A stretch of 64,000 nucleotides of DNA from Saccharopolyspora oryzae (GCF_027853915.1 NZ_JAQGLA010000016.1:50947-114946), one strand, 5' to 3'. Shown: positions 18,132 to 27,014, numbered from the stretch's first letter. Translations and numbers: made by a program. Notes: generated by a model not told the origin, from the letters alone.

Positions 18132-19685
18132 TCAGCCGTGTTGCGCCCAGCGTTCGGCGAGCAGTTGGACCAGCAGCGCGGAGCGGACGTCCGGGTCGTC
18201 CAGGTCGATGTCGACGAGTTGGGTGAGCCGTTTCATCCGGTAGCGGAAGGTGTTCGGGTGCACGTTCAGCTCCTGGCTCGCCTGCCGCGGGTCGCCGGGG
18301 TGGCGCAGCCACGCGCGCAGCGTCGCCAGGTACTCGGTGCCCTGGGTGCGGTCGTGCTCGCGCAGGACCTGCAGCGGTCCCAGCGCACCGATGCCCGCGT
18401 CGGTCGCCGCGCCCGCCATGCGGCTGAGCACCAGCAGGTGCCAGTAGTCCTCGTAGACCGCGACCCGTTCCTGCAGCTGGCCGGTGCGCAGCAGGCTGAC
18501 CAGCTCTTCGGCCTGCGACCGCGACTGGTGCAGGTCGGCCACCGACACCGAGGTGCCCACCGCGATCAGCGGGCGCGGTGACATGTCGTGCGAGGCGAGC
18601 GCGTTGCGCAGCTCCTGCCAGCCGCCGCGGTCGCGGTCCGGCACCACCGCGTAGAGCATCGTGCCGATCTCGGTGACCAGCGGGCGTCGGCCGATCCCGC
18701 GGGTGATCCACTCCCACAGCGCCAGCCGGTGCCCTTCGGCCGGTCCGGCGGAGGCGGGCATCTCGATCGCGATCACCCGGTGCTGCTCGTTCGGGACGGC
18801 CAGCTCGTTGGCCGCGGCCCGCCAGCCCTCACCGCCGTCCAGCAGCAGCTGCACCTGCTCCGCGCTGCGCCGCCGTTCGGCGTCGGCGACCGCGCGCCAG
18901 CGCAGCAGCTGCAGCGCGACCAGGGGAGCGGTGTCGGCGAACGCCGTCGCGCGCTCTTCGGAAACCTCCTCGGGCACCACCGCCCACATGGATCCGAGCA
19001 GCTCGCCGCCCATCCTGATCGGCACCACCAGCCGGGGCAGCGTGCCGTCCTGCTGGGCGGGCACGAAGATCGCCGAACTGCCCTTGCTGAGCTTGCGGAA
19101 GGTGCCGTGCGCCCGGAACTTGGCCAGCACGTCGTCCGGCTGCCTGCGCCCCATGATCGTCGAGACCCGCGCGGGATCGGTGAGGTCCTGCTGGGCCGAG
19201 TAGGCCAGCACCTGCGAGTGCGCGTCCTCGATCGTCACCGGTGCGTCCACCACGTCGGCCACCGCGTCGGCGAGCCGGAACAGATCGCCGACGCCGGGGC
19301 TGCGCGCGCCCGCCTCGTCGATGTCGGTCCTGGCCAGCGCCGCCCTGATCAGCCAGACCAGCTGGGCCCACGCGGTTTCCGCCCGGACCTCGACCAGCGC
19401 GACCCCGGCGGCCTCAGCCGCGGCGACGATGCGCTCGTCAGCGGAGACCGGCGGTTTCAGCAGCACCGCGGAAGCACCCCGGTCGCCGCAGACGCGCACC
19501 AGCGCCGCCGCCTGCTCGCGGTCCGCGACGGCCACGCCCAGCACGAGGTCGCCGTCGACGACGGTCAGGTGCTGGTCGGGTTCGGCGATGACCACGTCGC
19601 CGACGCACGCGGTCGATTCCGGGACGACCACCGAGCGCAGCAGGGTCGGGCCGACCCGTTCGACCAGCGCTCGGACGTCGAGCAT
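18132..19685 (-). CDS. PucR family transcriptional regulator, probable ald regulator
   Basis: 517 aa. The N-terminal PucR-type sensing domain is followed by a GGDEF-like/CdaR middle part and a C-terminal helix-turn-helix of the HTH_30 kind (ELNVHPNTFRYRMKRL). The ATG at 19685 follows GGAGG; a GTG one codon earlier is also possible. PucR-type proteins respond to amino acids or purines; AdeR of Bacillus, of this family, activates ald. It is divergent from the glycine riboswitch operon and lies just upstream of ald. Confidence 0.88.
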   Translation of the reverse strand: MLDVRALVERVGPTLLRSVVVPESTACVGDVVIAEPDQHLTVVDGDLVLGVAVADREQAAALVRVCGDRGASAVLLKPPVSADERIVAAAEAAGVALVEVRAETAWAQLVWLIRAALARTDIDEAGARSPGVGDLFRLADAVADVVDAPVTIEDAHSQVLAYSAQQDLTDPARVSTIMGRRQPDDVLAKFRAHGTFRKLSKGSSAIFVPAQQDGTLPRLVVPIRMGGELLGSMWAVVPEEVSEERATAFADTAPLVALQLLRWRAVADAERRRSAEQVQLLLDGGEGWRAAANELAVPNEQHRVIAIEMPASAGPAEGHRLALWEWITRGIGRRPLVTEIGTMLYAVVPDRDRGGWQELRNALASHDMSPRPLIAVGTSVSVADLHQSRSQAEELVSLLRTGQLQERVAVYEDYWHLLVLSRMAGAATDAGIGALGPLQVLREHDRTQGTEYLATLRAWLRHPGDPRQASQELNVHPNTFRYRMKRLTQLVDIDLDDPDVRSALLVQLLAERWAQHG

Positions 19686-19788
19686 CACCGGCCTCCTGGA
19701 GCAGCGGCCGCCGGGGGCGTTGTGACGCCTGGACGGGCACGTTTATCGTTGCTGAGCAGTCTGACAATCGCATACCGGCCGTCGACCC

Positions 19789-19978
19789 CGTGCGGGAGAG
19801 ACCTCGCACCAGCTGCGGGGCGCCGAAGGAGCAAGACTCCCCACAAACTCTCAGGCACCCATGACCGTTCGGGCGAGGCAACTCTGGAAAGCGCGCGCCA
19901 CCGCTGGCGCGCCACCCACGGTGCAAGCCGCAGGTCTGCGGCGAAGCTCTCAGGTCCCGAAACAGAGGGGGAGGCCCA
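19789..19978 (+). promoter_or_regulatory. Tandem glycine riboswitch upstream of gcvH-sdaA
   Basis: Both aptamers are visible. The first begins near CGTGCGGGAGAGACC, holds CGCCGAAGGAGCAA and ends in CTCTCAGGCACC..GACCG (about 19789-19868). The second begins at GGGCGAGGCAACTCTGG, holds the GCAAGCCG segment and ends with GAAGCTCTCAGGTCC (about 19871-19978). GGAGAGA and CTCTCAGG are the hallmark segments of the glycine class. A short linker joins them, as expected for cooperative glycine binding. In this class glycine usually turns on glycine-degrading genes, which fits the gcvH and sdaA genes downstream. Confidence 0.93.
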
Positions 19979-20031
19979 GCACATTTTCCGGGCGCGCCCG
20001 CGCCCTCCGAGCAGCCTTGGAGCCTCCCACC

Positions 20032-20403
20032 ATGTCCCTGCCGCAGAACCTGCGCTACACCGAAGAGCACGAGTGGATCGAGGACCGCGACGAGCTGGTC
20101 CGCGTCGGCATCACCGAGCACGCCGCCGAGGCGCTCGGCGACATCGTCTTCGTGCAGCTGCCCGAGGTCGGCGAGCAGATCGAGGCCGGTCAGACCTGCG
20201 GTGAGCTGGAGTCGACCAAGTCCGTGAGCGACCTGTTCGCGCCGGTGACCGGCGAGGTCGTGGCGGTCAACGAGGCCGTCGTGGACGACCCGGCGCTGGT
20301 CAACGCCGAGCCGTTCGCGGGCGGCTGGCTGCTGGAGGTGCGCGCCACCGGTACCGGTGCTGTGCTCACCGCGGAGCAGTACGCCGAATTGATCGAGCAG
20401 TAG
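20032..20403 (+). CDS. gcvH: Glycine cleavage system H protein
   Basis: 123 aa carrier protein of the glycine cleavage system. The lipoylated lysine is Lys63 in [11 protein letters not shown]. It shuttles the aminomethyl group between the P, T and L proteins. The ATG at 20032 follows TTGGAG and lies about 54 bp after the riboswitch. The partner genes gcvP and gcvT are not in the window. sdaA follows 26 bp later in the same operon. Confidence 0.96.
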   Translation: MSLPQNLRYTEEHEWIEDRDELVRVGITEHAAEALGDIVFVQLPEVGEQIEAGQTCGELESTKSVSDLFAPVTGEVVAVNEAVVDDPALVNAEPFAGGWLLEVRATGTGAVLTAEQYAELIEQ

Positions 20404-20429
20404 GACCAGGGCAGCAGCGGAGGCGATCA

Positions 20430-21782
20430 ATGGCGATCAGTGTCTTCGACCTGTTCTCGGTGGGCATCGGGCCGTCGAGTTCGCACACCGTGGGGCCGAT
20501 GCGGGCGGCCAAGCGGTTCGCGCGGCGACTGCGCGATGAGGGCCGGTTGCTGCAGGTCACACGGGTCAAGGCGGAGTTGTTCGGTTCGTTGGGGGCGACC
20601 GGTCACGGGCATGGCAGCCCGAAGGCGGTGCTGTTGGGCTTGGAGGGCCACAGCCCGGAGGTCGTGGATCCGGCCGCGGTGGCGGACCGGGTGGTCGAGA
20701 TCGGTGCGACGGGGCGGTTGCGCCTGGACGGGACGCATGAGATCCGGTTCAACGGTGATCGGGATCTGGTGATGCACCGGCGCAGGTCGTTGCCGGTGCA
20801 TCCGAACGGCATGCGGTTCACCGCTTTCGCCGGGGACGTCGAGCTGGACAGCGCGGTGTACTACTCGGTGGGTGGTGGTTTCGTCGTCGACGAGGACGCG
20901 ACGGGGTCCGACCGGATCAAACCGGACGAGACCGAGTTGCGGCTGCCGTTCCGCACCGGTGTGGAGCTGCTCGAGCGCACCGCGGAGTCGGGTTTGTCGA
21001 TCAGCGGCGTGATGCTGGCCAACGAGTTGTCCTGGCGTGGCGAGGATGCCGTGCGCAAGGAGCTGTTGGAGATCTGGCACGTCATGCGGGAGTGCGTGGA
21101 CAACGGCTGCCGCAACACCGGTGAGCTGCCGGGCGGGTTGAAGGTCAAGCGGCGGGCCGCGGAGCTGGCCGGGTCGTTGACCGCGCAGGACGATCCGCTG
21201 GAGTGGGTCACGCTGTTCGCGCTGGCGGTGAACGAGGAGAACGCGGCCGGTGGGCGGGTGGTGACCGCGCCGACCAACGGTGCGGCCGGCATCGTCCCGG
21301 CGGTGCTGCACTACTACACCCGGTTCGTGCCCGGTGCGGACGATGATGGTGTGGTGCGGTTCTTGCTGGCGGCCGGGGCTGTCGGGGTGTTGTTCAAGGA
21401 GAACGCCTCGATCTCCGGCGCGGAGGTCGGGTGCCAGGGCGAGGTCGGTTCGGCGTGCTCCATGGCCGCGGCCGGGCTGGCCGAGGTGCTCGGCGGGACG
21501 CCGCGTCAGGTGGAGAACGCAGCCGAGATCGCGATGGAGCACAACCTGGGGCTGACCTGCGATCCGATCGGCGGTCTGGTGCAGATCCCGTGCATCGAGC
21601 GCAACGCGGTGGCCTCGGTCAAGGCGATCACGGCGGCGCGGATGGCGTTGCGCGGTGATGGCAACCACTTCGTCTCGCTGGACAAGGTGATCAAGACGAT
21701 GCGGGAGACCGGCCGGGACATGAAGGTCAAGTACAAGGAGACGGCCCGCGGCGGACTCGCGGTCAACGTCATCGAATGCTGA
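20430..21782 (+). CDS. sdaA: L-serine ammonia-lyase (single-chain, iron-sulfur type)
   Basis: 450 aa; deaminates L-serine to pyruvate and ammonia. The beta domain comes first ([19 protein letters not shown]), followed by the alpha domain with the iron-sulfur region ([16 protein letters not shown]) and conserved [11 protein letters not shown]. The ATG at 20430 has GCGGAGGCG upstream. Being under the glycine riboswitch makes sense, because glycine cleavage and SHMT feed serine. A strong hairpin follows the stop. Confidence 0.95.
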   Translation: MAISVFDLFSVGIGPSSSHTVGPMRAAKRFARRLRDEGRLLQVTRVKAELFGSLGATGHGHGSPKAVLLGLEGHSPEVVDPAAVADRVVEIGATGRLRLDGTHEIRFNGDRDLVMHRRRSLPVHPNGMRFTAFAGDVELDSAVYYSVGGGFVVDEDATGSDRIKPDETELRLPFRTGVELLERTAESGLSISGVMLANELSWRGEDAVRKELLEIWHVMRECVDNGCRNTGELPGGLKVKRRAAELAGSLTAQDDPLEWVTLFALAVNEENAAGGRVVTAPTNGAAGIVPAVLHYYTRFVPGADDDGVVRFLLAAGAVGVLFKENASISGAEVGCQGEVGSACSMAAAGLAEVLGGTPRQVENAAEIAMEHNLGLTCDPIGGLVQIPCIERNAVASVKAITAARMALRGDGNHFVSLDKVIKTMRETGRDMKVKYKETARGGLAVNVIEC

Positions 21783-21786
21783 ACCG

Positions 21787-21818
21787 GCGCGGGCGCGGGG
21801 ACTTTCCCGCGCCCGCGC
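21787..21818. terminator. Bidirectional terminator between sdaA and the SMR gene
   Basis: GCGCGGGCGCGGG and CCCGCGCCCGCGC form a 13-bp perfect stem with loop GACTTT, placed between two convergent stops. Confidence 0.75.
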
Positions 21819-22136
21819 TCAGGCTTCGACGAACTTCAGGCCGGCGATGCCGACCACGATCAGCGCCAGGAACGCCAGGCGCGGCCACGTCGCGGGTTCG
21901 CCGAGCGCGAGCATGCCCACGACGGCGACGCCGACCGTGCCGATGCCGACCCAGATCGCGTAGGCGCTGCCGACCGGCAGGTGCTTCAACGCCACTGACA
22001 GCATCCCGAGGCTGATCATGGCGACCCCGATCCCCACGACCGCGGGCCACAGCCGGGTCATGCCTTCGGCGTGCTTCAACGCCAGCGACCAGACGATCTC
22101 GAGCAGTCCGGCGACGACGAGGACGACCCAGGGCAT
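21819..22136 (-). CDS. sugE: Small multidrug resistance family exporter, Gdx/SugE-like
   Basis: 105 aa with four membrane helices. The start MPWVVLVVAGLLEIVWSLALK and the LKHLPVGSAYAIWVGIGTVG segment are typical of Gdx/SugE, the guanidinium-exporting branch of the SMR family; Glu13 is the coupling carboxylate. The ATG at 22136 follows GGGAGGAAC. It sits 17 bp after the SDR gene and is likely in its operon, under the divergent TetR. No guanidine riboswitch is present. Confidence 0.88.
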   Translation of the reverse strand: MPWVVLVVAGLLEIVWSLALKHAEGMTRLWPAVVGIGVAMISLGMLSVALKHLPVGSAYAIWVGIGTVGVAVVGMLALGEPATWPRLAFLALIVVGIAGLKFVEA

Positions 22137-22153
22137 CGCGGTTCCTCCCGTCC

Positions 22154-22894
22154 TCAGGCGTTGGCGCCGGCGTCGACCGTGATCGAGGTGCCGGTGATGT
22201 TCCGGCCGGATTCGCCGGCCAGGTGCGAGACGGTGGCCGCGATGTCGGCGGGGGTCGAGTAGCGGCCGAGCGCGGTCAGCGCCCGCTCGGCGTCGGCATC
22301 CGCCCCGTCGGCCGGGTTCATCTCGGTGTCCGTGGAGCCGGGGTGGACCACGTTGGCCGTGATGCCGCGCGGGCCCAGGTCGCGGGCGAGGCCCTTGGTG
22401 AAGCCGGTCAACGCGGACTTGCTCAGCGAGTACAGGCTCAGGCCGGGGCCGGGAACCCGTTCGGCGAGGTTGCTCCCGATGTTGATGATCCGGCCGCCCT
22501 CGGGCAGGTGCTCGACAGCGGTCCGCACGGCCACGAACACCGCGCGCACGTGGACCGCGACGGTCTCGTCGAACTGCTCGAGGCTCAGCTCGTCGATCGG
22601 TGCGTAGGTGAAGATCCCGGCGTTGTTGACCAGGACGTCCAGCCGGCCGAATTCGTCGACCGTCCGCCGCACCGCTCGCGCCACCGCGTCGACGTCGGAG
22701 GCCGGGGCGGCGATCGCCAGGCCTCGGCGACCGGTCTCCTCGATCTTCCCGACGACGGCAGCGGCCCGTTCGGCAGCGGTGTTGTAGGTGATCGCGACGT
22801 CGGCGCCGTCGGTGGCCAGTCGTTCGGCGATACCGGCGCCGATCCCGCGCCCGCCGCCGGTCACCAGTGCGACCTTGCCTGTTAGAGACCCCAT
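22154..22894 (-). CDS. Short-chain dehydrogenase/reductase
   Basis: 246 aa classical SDR. TGGGRGIG cofactor loop near the N-terminus, NNAG, catalytic Ser (NIGSN) and YSLSK (Tyr-x-x-x-Lys) are all present; the C-terminus is the usual GTSITVDAG. Quinone- or ketone-reductase activity is probable, but the substrate is unknown. The ATG at 22894 follows GAGG. It is divergent from the TetR gene with a palindromic operator between them. Confidence 0.9.
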   Translation of the reverse strand: MGSLTGKVALVTGGGRGIGAGIAERLATDGADVAITYNTAAERAAAVVGKIEETGRRGLAIAAPASDVDAVARAVRRTVDEFGRLDVLVNNAGIFTYAPIDELSLEQFDETVAVHVRAVFVAVRTAVEHLPEGGRIINIGSNLAERVPGPGLSLYSLSKSALTGFTKGLARDLGPRGITANVVHPGSTDTEMNPADGADADAERALTALGRYSTPADIAATVSHLAGESGRNITGTSITVDAGANA

Positions 22895-22910
22895 GAGCAC
22901 CTCATTTTTC

Positions 22911-22926
22911 TATATCGAACGATATA
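22911..22926. promoter_or_regulatory. TetR-type operator between SDR and TetR genes
   Basis: TATATCG-AA-CGATATA is a perfect 7-2-7 palindrome, 17 bp upstream of the SDR start. It is strikingly AT-rich for this genome. It probably binds the divergently encoded TetR protein. Confidence 0.65.
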
Positions 22927-23018
22927 TAAATGGCTAGCACGGGTTACCCTGGGCGTCAACGGAGGGAACTGCGGCGTCGACCGGGATGATGACCGCGCCG
23001 AGATCGGAGGAGGGTGCG

Positions 23019-23630
23019 ATGCCGCCGCCAGGTCGCCCGCGCAGTTTCGACCGCGAAGCCGCGCTGCAGGCCGCGATGCTGCTGTTCTGGGAGCGGGGTT
23101 ACGAGGCGACGGCGCTGAGCGACCTCACCAGGGCGATGGGCATCAGCTCACCGAGCCTCTACGCGGCATTCGGCTCCAAGGAGGCGCTGTTCCGCGAGGC
23201 GATCGCGCTCTACAACAGCGCCGAAGAAGCAGTGGGCGAGCATTCGCTCCAGAAGCACCCGACCGCGCGCCAGGCGATCGAAGCCATGCTGCGCGACAAC
23301 GCCGACGCCTATGTGGACCCGAGCACGCCGAGGGGGTGCATGGTCGTGCTCTCGGCGACCAACTGCGGCCCGGACAACCAGCGCGTCCAGGAATTCCTGG
23401 CCGAGTGCCGCGAAAGCGACTACCGGGCGGTGCACTCGCGGCTGGAACGCGCGGTCGCCGAAGGTGACGTGCCGGCCGGTGCGGACATCGCGGCGATCGC
23501 CTCGTTCTACCTGACCGTGCTGCAGGGCTTGTCGATCCAGGCCCGAGACGGCTGTTCCCGCGAAACCGCGCACGCGATCATCGACTGCGCGATGGTGGCG
23601 TGGCCCGGCCTGGTCGGCGCATCGGGATAG
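23019..23630 (+). CDS. TetR/AcrR family transcriptional regulator
   Basis: 203 aa from the ATG at 23019, which follows GGAGGAGGG. The N-terminal helix-turn-helix is clear (LSDLTRAMGISSPSLYAAFGSKEALF). The ligand domain resembles that of TetR regulators next to SDR genes (TetR_C_16-like), with two cysteines in PRGCMVVLSATNCG that could sense electrophiles. It likely represses the divergent SDR-SMR operon and itself. Confidence 0.9.
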   Translation: MPPPGRPRSFDREAALQAAMLLFWERGYEATALSDLTRAMGISSPSLYAAFGSKEALFREAIALYNSAEEAVGEHSLQKHPTARQAIEAMLRDNADAYVDPSTPRGCMVVLSATNCGPDNQRVQEFLAECRESDYRAVHSRLERAVAEGDVPAGADIAAIASFYLTVLQGLSIQARDGCSRETAHAIIDCAMVAWPGLVGASG

Positions 23631-23648
23631 TCCACACTGGACGCCGGG

Positions 23649-23981
23649 TCAGGCGAACAGGATGTAGGCCAGGCCGGTGCAGCCCGCCAGCACGGCGAGC
23701 GCGGTCATCGCGGCAGGTAGGGCGCCACCGGGGAGCGGAGCGCGGGCGTGCAGTCGTCGTTCGCTGGTCAGGTGTCGACGCCAGACCAGCCAGGTGATGG
23801 CGAGCCCGAGCGGCAGCGCCAGCACCGCGAAGATCAGCGCGGCCACGAGGTTCTCGTGCCCCACGAGGCGCAGCAGCACCAACATCCCCACGATGAACGC
23901 GAGTGTCGTCCGCAACCAGGCCAGGGTGGTGCGCTCGATCTGCAGGCCCGGATCCCACGGGCCGTCCGGCCGGTCCGCCAC
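23649..23981 (-). CDS. DUF202 family membrane protein (second of a pair)
   Basis: 110 aa with three membrane segments and the DUF202 signature ERTTLAWLRTTLAFIVG. The GTG at 23981 starts two bases after the stop of the first DUF202 gene, so the pair is surely co-translated and may form a hetero-oligomer. DUF202 function is not established in bacteria; eukaryotic relatives are the Vtc1-like proteins. Confidence 0.85.
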   Translation of the reverse strand: MADRPDGPWDPGLQIERTTLAWLRTTLAFIVGMLVLLRLVGHENLVAALIFAVLALPLGLAITWLVWRRHLTSERRLHARAPLPGGALPAAMTALAVLAGCTGLAYILFA

Positions 23982-23983
23982 GA

Positions 23984-24376
23984 TCAGATCCCGGTGACGA
24001 ACAGCAGGACGCAGGCGGCCACGCCGATCACGCCGAGCCCGTACCCGAGCACCGGCGCGAAGCGCGGCGCGGGCAGCGGACGCCCCTGCCGCAAGGCGCG
24101 CTCGGTGGACATCCACCGGGCGAAAGCCGTTGCGCTGCACAGCACTCCGGCGAGCAGCAGCATCACCGCGAGAGCGGTCCGGAGTGGATTCGGGCGGTCG
24201 ACGACCGCGTTGAGCGCCTCCAGTCCGACGCCACCGGCCATCAGCGCCAGCGCGGTGCGGATCCAGGCCAGGAAGGTGCGCTCGTTGGCGAGGGTGAACC
24301 GGGGATCCGGTTCCTCGCCCTGCTCGTAGAGCCGCTTCGGCCAGCGCGGATCGTCAGCTTCCCGGTCGGTCTCCAT
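23984..24376 (-). CDS. DUF202 family membrane protein (first of a pair)
   Basis: 130 aa with a soluble N-terminus and three membrane helices; signature ANERTFLAWIRTALALMAGG. The ATG at 24376 follows GAGCGC. The downstream gene encodes a second DUF202 protein with a 2-bp gap. Likely a membrane complex of unknown role. Confidence 0.87.
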   Translation of the reverse strand: METDREADDPRWPKRLYEQGEEPDPRFTLANERTFLAWIRTALALMAGGVGLEALNAVVDRPNPLRTALAVMLLLAGVLCSATAFARWMSTERALRQGRPLPAPRFAPVLGYGLGVIGVAACVLLFVTGI

Positions 24377-24414
24377 GCGCTCACGGTAACCCGAGCGCGG
24401 AGCGTGACCGCGCC

Positions 24415-24443
24415 GTCGGGCCCCGCGAGCTGCGGGGCCCGAC
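24415..24443 (-). terminator. Terminator of the SSI gene
   Basis: GTCGGGCCCCGC and GCGGGGCCCGAC give a perfect 12-bp stem with loop GAGCT, directly after the SSI stop. Confidence 0.75.
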
Positions 24444-24451
24444 GTCGCAGG

Positions 24452-24862
24452 TCAGAAGGCGAACACCTTGCCCGTTGACGCGTCCGCCACGCACTGGTTC
24501 GAGTACGTCTTCTCGAACGTCACCGGTCGTCCTTGCCAGGTGCCGCGCGCGCTGTAGGTCACCGGCTGGTAGTTCAGGTTGCAGATCGCTTGGCCTGCCG
24601 TCAGCTGGTTCAGGTCGCCGTTGACCGCCTCGAGCGTCTGGCACGCCGAGCCGGCGTTCGGGTGCGTGCCGCCTGCCGGATGACAGCTCAGCACCACGTT
24701 CCGCGGGAGTTCGTCGCGGTTCTGGCCGCTGACGGTGAGGTGCAGCGTGCTCCCGGCCTGCTCCGCCGCGGGTTCCGCGTTGGCCATCGCCGGGACGAGT
24801 GCAGCGCCTGCGAGGGTCGCTGCGGCGAGGAAGGTGCGGCCGGTGAGCCGTGTGTCAACCAT
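24452..24862 (-). CDS. Secreted subtilisin inhibitor (SSI family)
   Basis: 136 aa precursor with a signal peptide (about 30 residues, ending AMANA). The mature part is the Streptomyces subtilisin inhibitor fold: CHPAGGTHPNAGSAC forms the first disulfide, and AICNLNYQPVTYSARGTW holds the reactive loop, so P1 is Leu after aligning with Met73 of SSI. Leu at P1 suits subtilisin- or chymotrypsin-like proteases. The ATG at 24862 follows AGGAGG. In actinomycetes these inhibitors restrain extracellular proteases during development. Confidence 0.92.
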   Translation of the reverse strand: MVDTRLTGRTFLAAATLAGAALVPAMANAEPAAEQAGSTLHLTVSGQNRDELPRNVVLSCHPAGGTHPNAGSACQTLEAVNGDLNQLTAGQAICNLNYQPVTYSARGTWQGRPVTFEKTYSNQCVADASTGKVFAF

Positions 24863-25148
24863 CTCGTCGATCCTCCTGGGTTTGGAGAGACATTCCGCTT
24901 CCCTTTATCGCCGCGGCCCTTCGAAGTGCGGCACCAAGCGCACCTGGACCACCGGAAAGGGGTTCGCCCGGCCAGGGTTGCTGCACGAACCGTCACAGAA
25001 CGGACGTCGTTGACGAGATCCGGCATCGCTCGACCGAGCGGCGCTGCGCGAAAAGGTGGTGGACCTTTCGACGATCTCTGCGCCATCGTGAGGCGCGGAC
25101 CCCGCGGCGATCGCTCCCGGGGCGCTTTCGCGAGGGACAGGAGACCAG

Positions 25149-26465
25149 ATGGCATCGGCACCCGCGGGTCCGGACCGCGTCGCGGTGCGCAAGGCCGCGT
25201 TCGCGAGCGCGGTGGGCAACACGATCGAGCTCTACGACTTCCTGATCTACGGCACCGCGGCGGCCGTGGTGTTCAACAAGCTGTTCTTCCCCTCCGGAGA
25301 CCCGTGGGTGGGCGCGCTGCTGGCGTTCGCCACCTTCGGCGCCGGGTTCCTGGCCCGGCCGCTGGGCGCCGCGGTCATCGGGCACTTCGGCGACCTGGTG
25401 GGACGCAAGCGGATGCTGGTGATCACGCTGAGCGTGACGGGCGTGTGCACCGCGCTGATCGGCCTGCTGCCCACCTACCAGCAGGTCGGGGTGTGGGCGC
25501 CGCTGCTGCTGGTGACGTTGCGCCTGGTGCAGGGCTTCTTCCTCGGCGGCGAGCAGGGCGGCGCGGTGCTGATGGCGGTGGAGCACGCGCCGCCGAACCG
25601 GCAGGGCTGGTACGGCGGGTGGACCTTCCTGGGCTCGCCGACCGGGATGTTCCTGGCCACCGGTGCTTTCGCCGGGGCGACCGCCCTGTCCGGCGACGAG
25701 TTCCTCACCTGGGGTTGGCGGGTGCCGTTCCTGGTCAGCCTGGTGCTGGTCGGGGTGGGGTTGTACGTGCGGTTGCGGCTGGCCGAGAGCCCGGAGTTCG
25801 CGAAGATCCGGCAGCGCGGTGAGCGGGCGAGGATGCCGGTCGCGGAGGCGTTCTCGAAGTCCTGGCGGCAGATCCTGCTGTCGGCCGGGGTGAACCTGGG
25901 CTTCAACACGTTCATCTTCATCCTGACCACGTTCCTGCTGACCTACGGCACCGAGAAGCTCGACGTGACCCGGGACGTGATGCTGCTGGGCAGCCTGTGC
26001 GGATCGGCGGCGCAGATCGCCGGGATCCTGCTGTTCTCCCACCTCTCGGACCGCCTCGGCCGCACGCGGGTGATGCTCGGCGGCGGGATCTTCCTCGCGC
26101 TGTACGCGTTCCCGATGTTCTGGCTGCTGGACACCGCGGACCCGGCGCTGATCGTGCTGGCGATGACCCTGGGCTACGCGGGGTCGGCGGCGGTCTTCGG
26201 CCCGATGGCGGCGTTCTGCGCGGAGCTGTTCGCCACGAAGGTCCGCTACACCGGCGTGTCCTTGGGCTACCAGAGCGGTTCGGTGCTCGGCGGCGGCTTG
26301 TCGCCGGTCGTGGCGACGGCACTGCTGGGCCTGTCCGGCGGGGCGTCCTGGCCGATCGCCGCGTACCTGGTGATCGGCGCGCTGATCACGGTGACCTGCC
26401 TGGTGATCACCGGTGAACCCACCCGGTGGGCCCGGGCCGACGAGCCCGAACCCGCGCAGGTGTGA
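25149..26465 (+). CDS. MHS family MFS transporter (metabolite:H+ symporter)
   Basis: 438 aa with 12 membrane helices. The MHS marks are present: NTIELYDFLIYGTAA near the start, GDLVGRKRML between helices 2 and 3, LGGEQGGAVL in helix 4-5. Relatives carry shikimate, proline/betaine, citrate or other organic acids; the substrate cannot be told. The ATG at 25149 follows ACAGGAGA. It is divergent from the SSI gene. The 286-bp gap between them shows no other feature. Confidence 0.9.
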   Translation: MASAPAGPDRVAVRKAAFASAVGNTIELYDFLIYGTAAAVVFNKLFFPSGDPWVGALLAFATFGAGFLARPLGAAVIGHFGDLVGRKRMLVITLSVTGVCTALIGLLPTYQQVGVWAPLLLVTLRLVQGFFLGGEQGGAVLMAVEHAPPNRQGWYGGWTFLGSPTGMFLATGAFAGATALSGDEFLTWGWRVPFLVSLVLVGVGLYVRLRLAESPEFAKIRQRGERARMPVAEAFSKSWRQILLSAGVNLGFNTFIFILTTFLLTYGTEKLDVTRDVMLLGSLCGSAAQIAGILLFSHLSDRLGRTRVMLGGGIFLALYAFPMFWLLDTADPALIVLAMTLGYAGSAAVFGPMAAFCAELFATKVRYTGVSLGYQSGSVLGGGLSPVVATALLGLSGGASWPIAAYLVIGALITVTCLVITGEPTRWARADEPEPAQV

Positions 26466-26474
26466 GGAGTCCGG

Positions 26475-26499
26475 GGGGGCGGGCGGTGCGCCCGCCCCC
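26475..26499. terminator. Bidirectional terminator between MHS and VOC genes
   Basis: GGGGGCGGGC and GCCCGCCCCC form a 10-bp stem with loop GGTGC between convergent stops. Confidence 0.7.
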
Positions 26500-26500
26500 G

Positions 26501-26857
26501 TCAGATCTGCTGGGTCAGGTTCACCGCGTTGCCGTCCGGGTCCTTGATGTGCGCGACGCGCTGGCCCCACGGCATGTCGTTGGCCGGCCCCATCACCTGC
26601 CCGCCGGCCGGTTCGACCCGTTCGAGCAGCTCGTCGACGTCGTCGACGCTGAAGCTCAGCAGGACCCGGCCCGGCTCGCCGACCTCCACGTCCCCGTTGT
26701 TGACCAGCCCCAGCCGGTCCCCGTCGATGTCCAGGTCGATGAAGAACGTGGGCCCGTCCTCGGGCATGCGCACGATCTCCTGGGCGCCGAGCAACTCCTG
26801 GTAGAAGCTCTGCAAACGGTCCAAGTCCGGTGTGATGACGATCGCTTGGATGGCCAT
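26501..26857 (-). CDS. VOC (glyoxalase/bleomycin resistance) domain protein
   Basis: 118 aa, one VOC domain made of two beta-alpha-beta modules: DLDRLQSFYQELLGA at the front and GQRVAHIKDPDGNAVNLTQQ at the end. The Glu and His/Asp metal sites are only partly recognisable, so it may be a binding or resistance protein instead of an enzyme. The ATG at 26857 follows AAGGATT. Two strong palindromes lie directly upstream. Confidence 0.82.
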   Translation of the reverse strand: MAIQAIVITPDLDRLQSFYQELLGAQEIVRMPEDGPTFFIDLDIDGDRLGLVNNGDVEVGEPGRVLLSFSVDDVDELLERVEPAGGQVMGPANDMPWGQRVAHIKDPDGNAVNLTQQI

Positions 26858-26892
26858 GTGAATCCTTCTCGGTTCCGGGGCGGGTTCCACCG

Positions 26893-26952
26893 CAGTTTCA
26901 ATTGAAACTGTGATCCTCCGTGGGGGAGGTCTGCAGTTTCAATTGAAACTGC
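26893..26952. repeat. Two CAGTTTCAATTGAAACTG palindromes
   Basis: CAGTTTCAATTGAAACTG (26893-26910) is a perfect 18-bp palindrome; GCAGTTTCAATTGAAACTGC (26933-26952) is a perfect 20-bp one. Centres are 41 bp apart, about four helical turns, and CCTCC/GGAGG pair between them. They lie 36-95 bp upstream of the VOC start. They may be operators for the VOC gene or a small dispersed repeat. Confidence 0.8.
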
Positions 26953-27014
26953 GACTTCCGCGAACGGTCGTCGCGTCTGGGTGGACCCGGGTCGCGACCG
27001 AAAATCATCGGTCG

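Noticed and set aside
22137..22153. Guanidine riboswitch before the SMR gene
   Set aside because: Only 17 bp separate it from the SDR gene; no room for a riboswitch. It is read from the SDR promoter.
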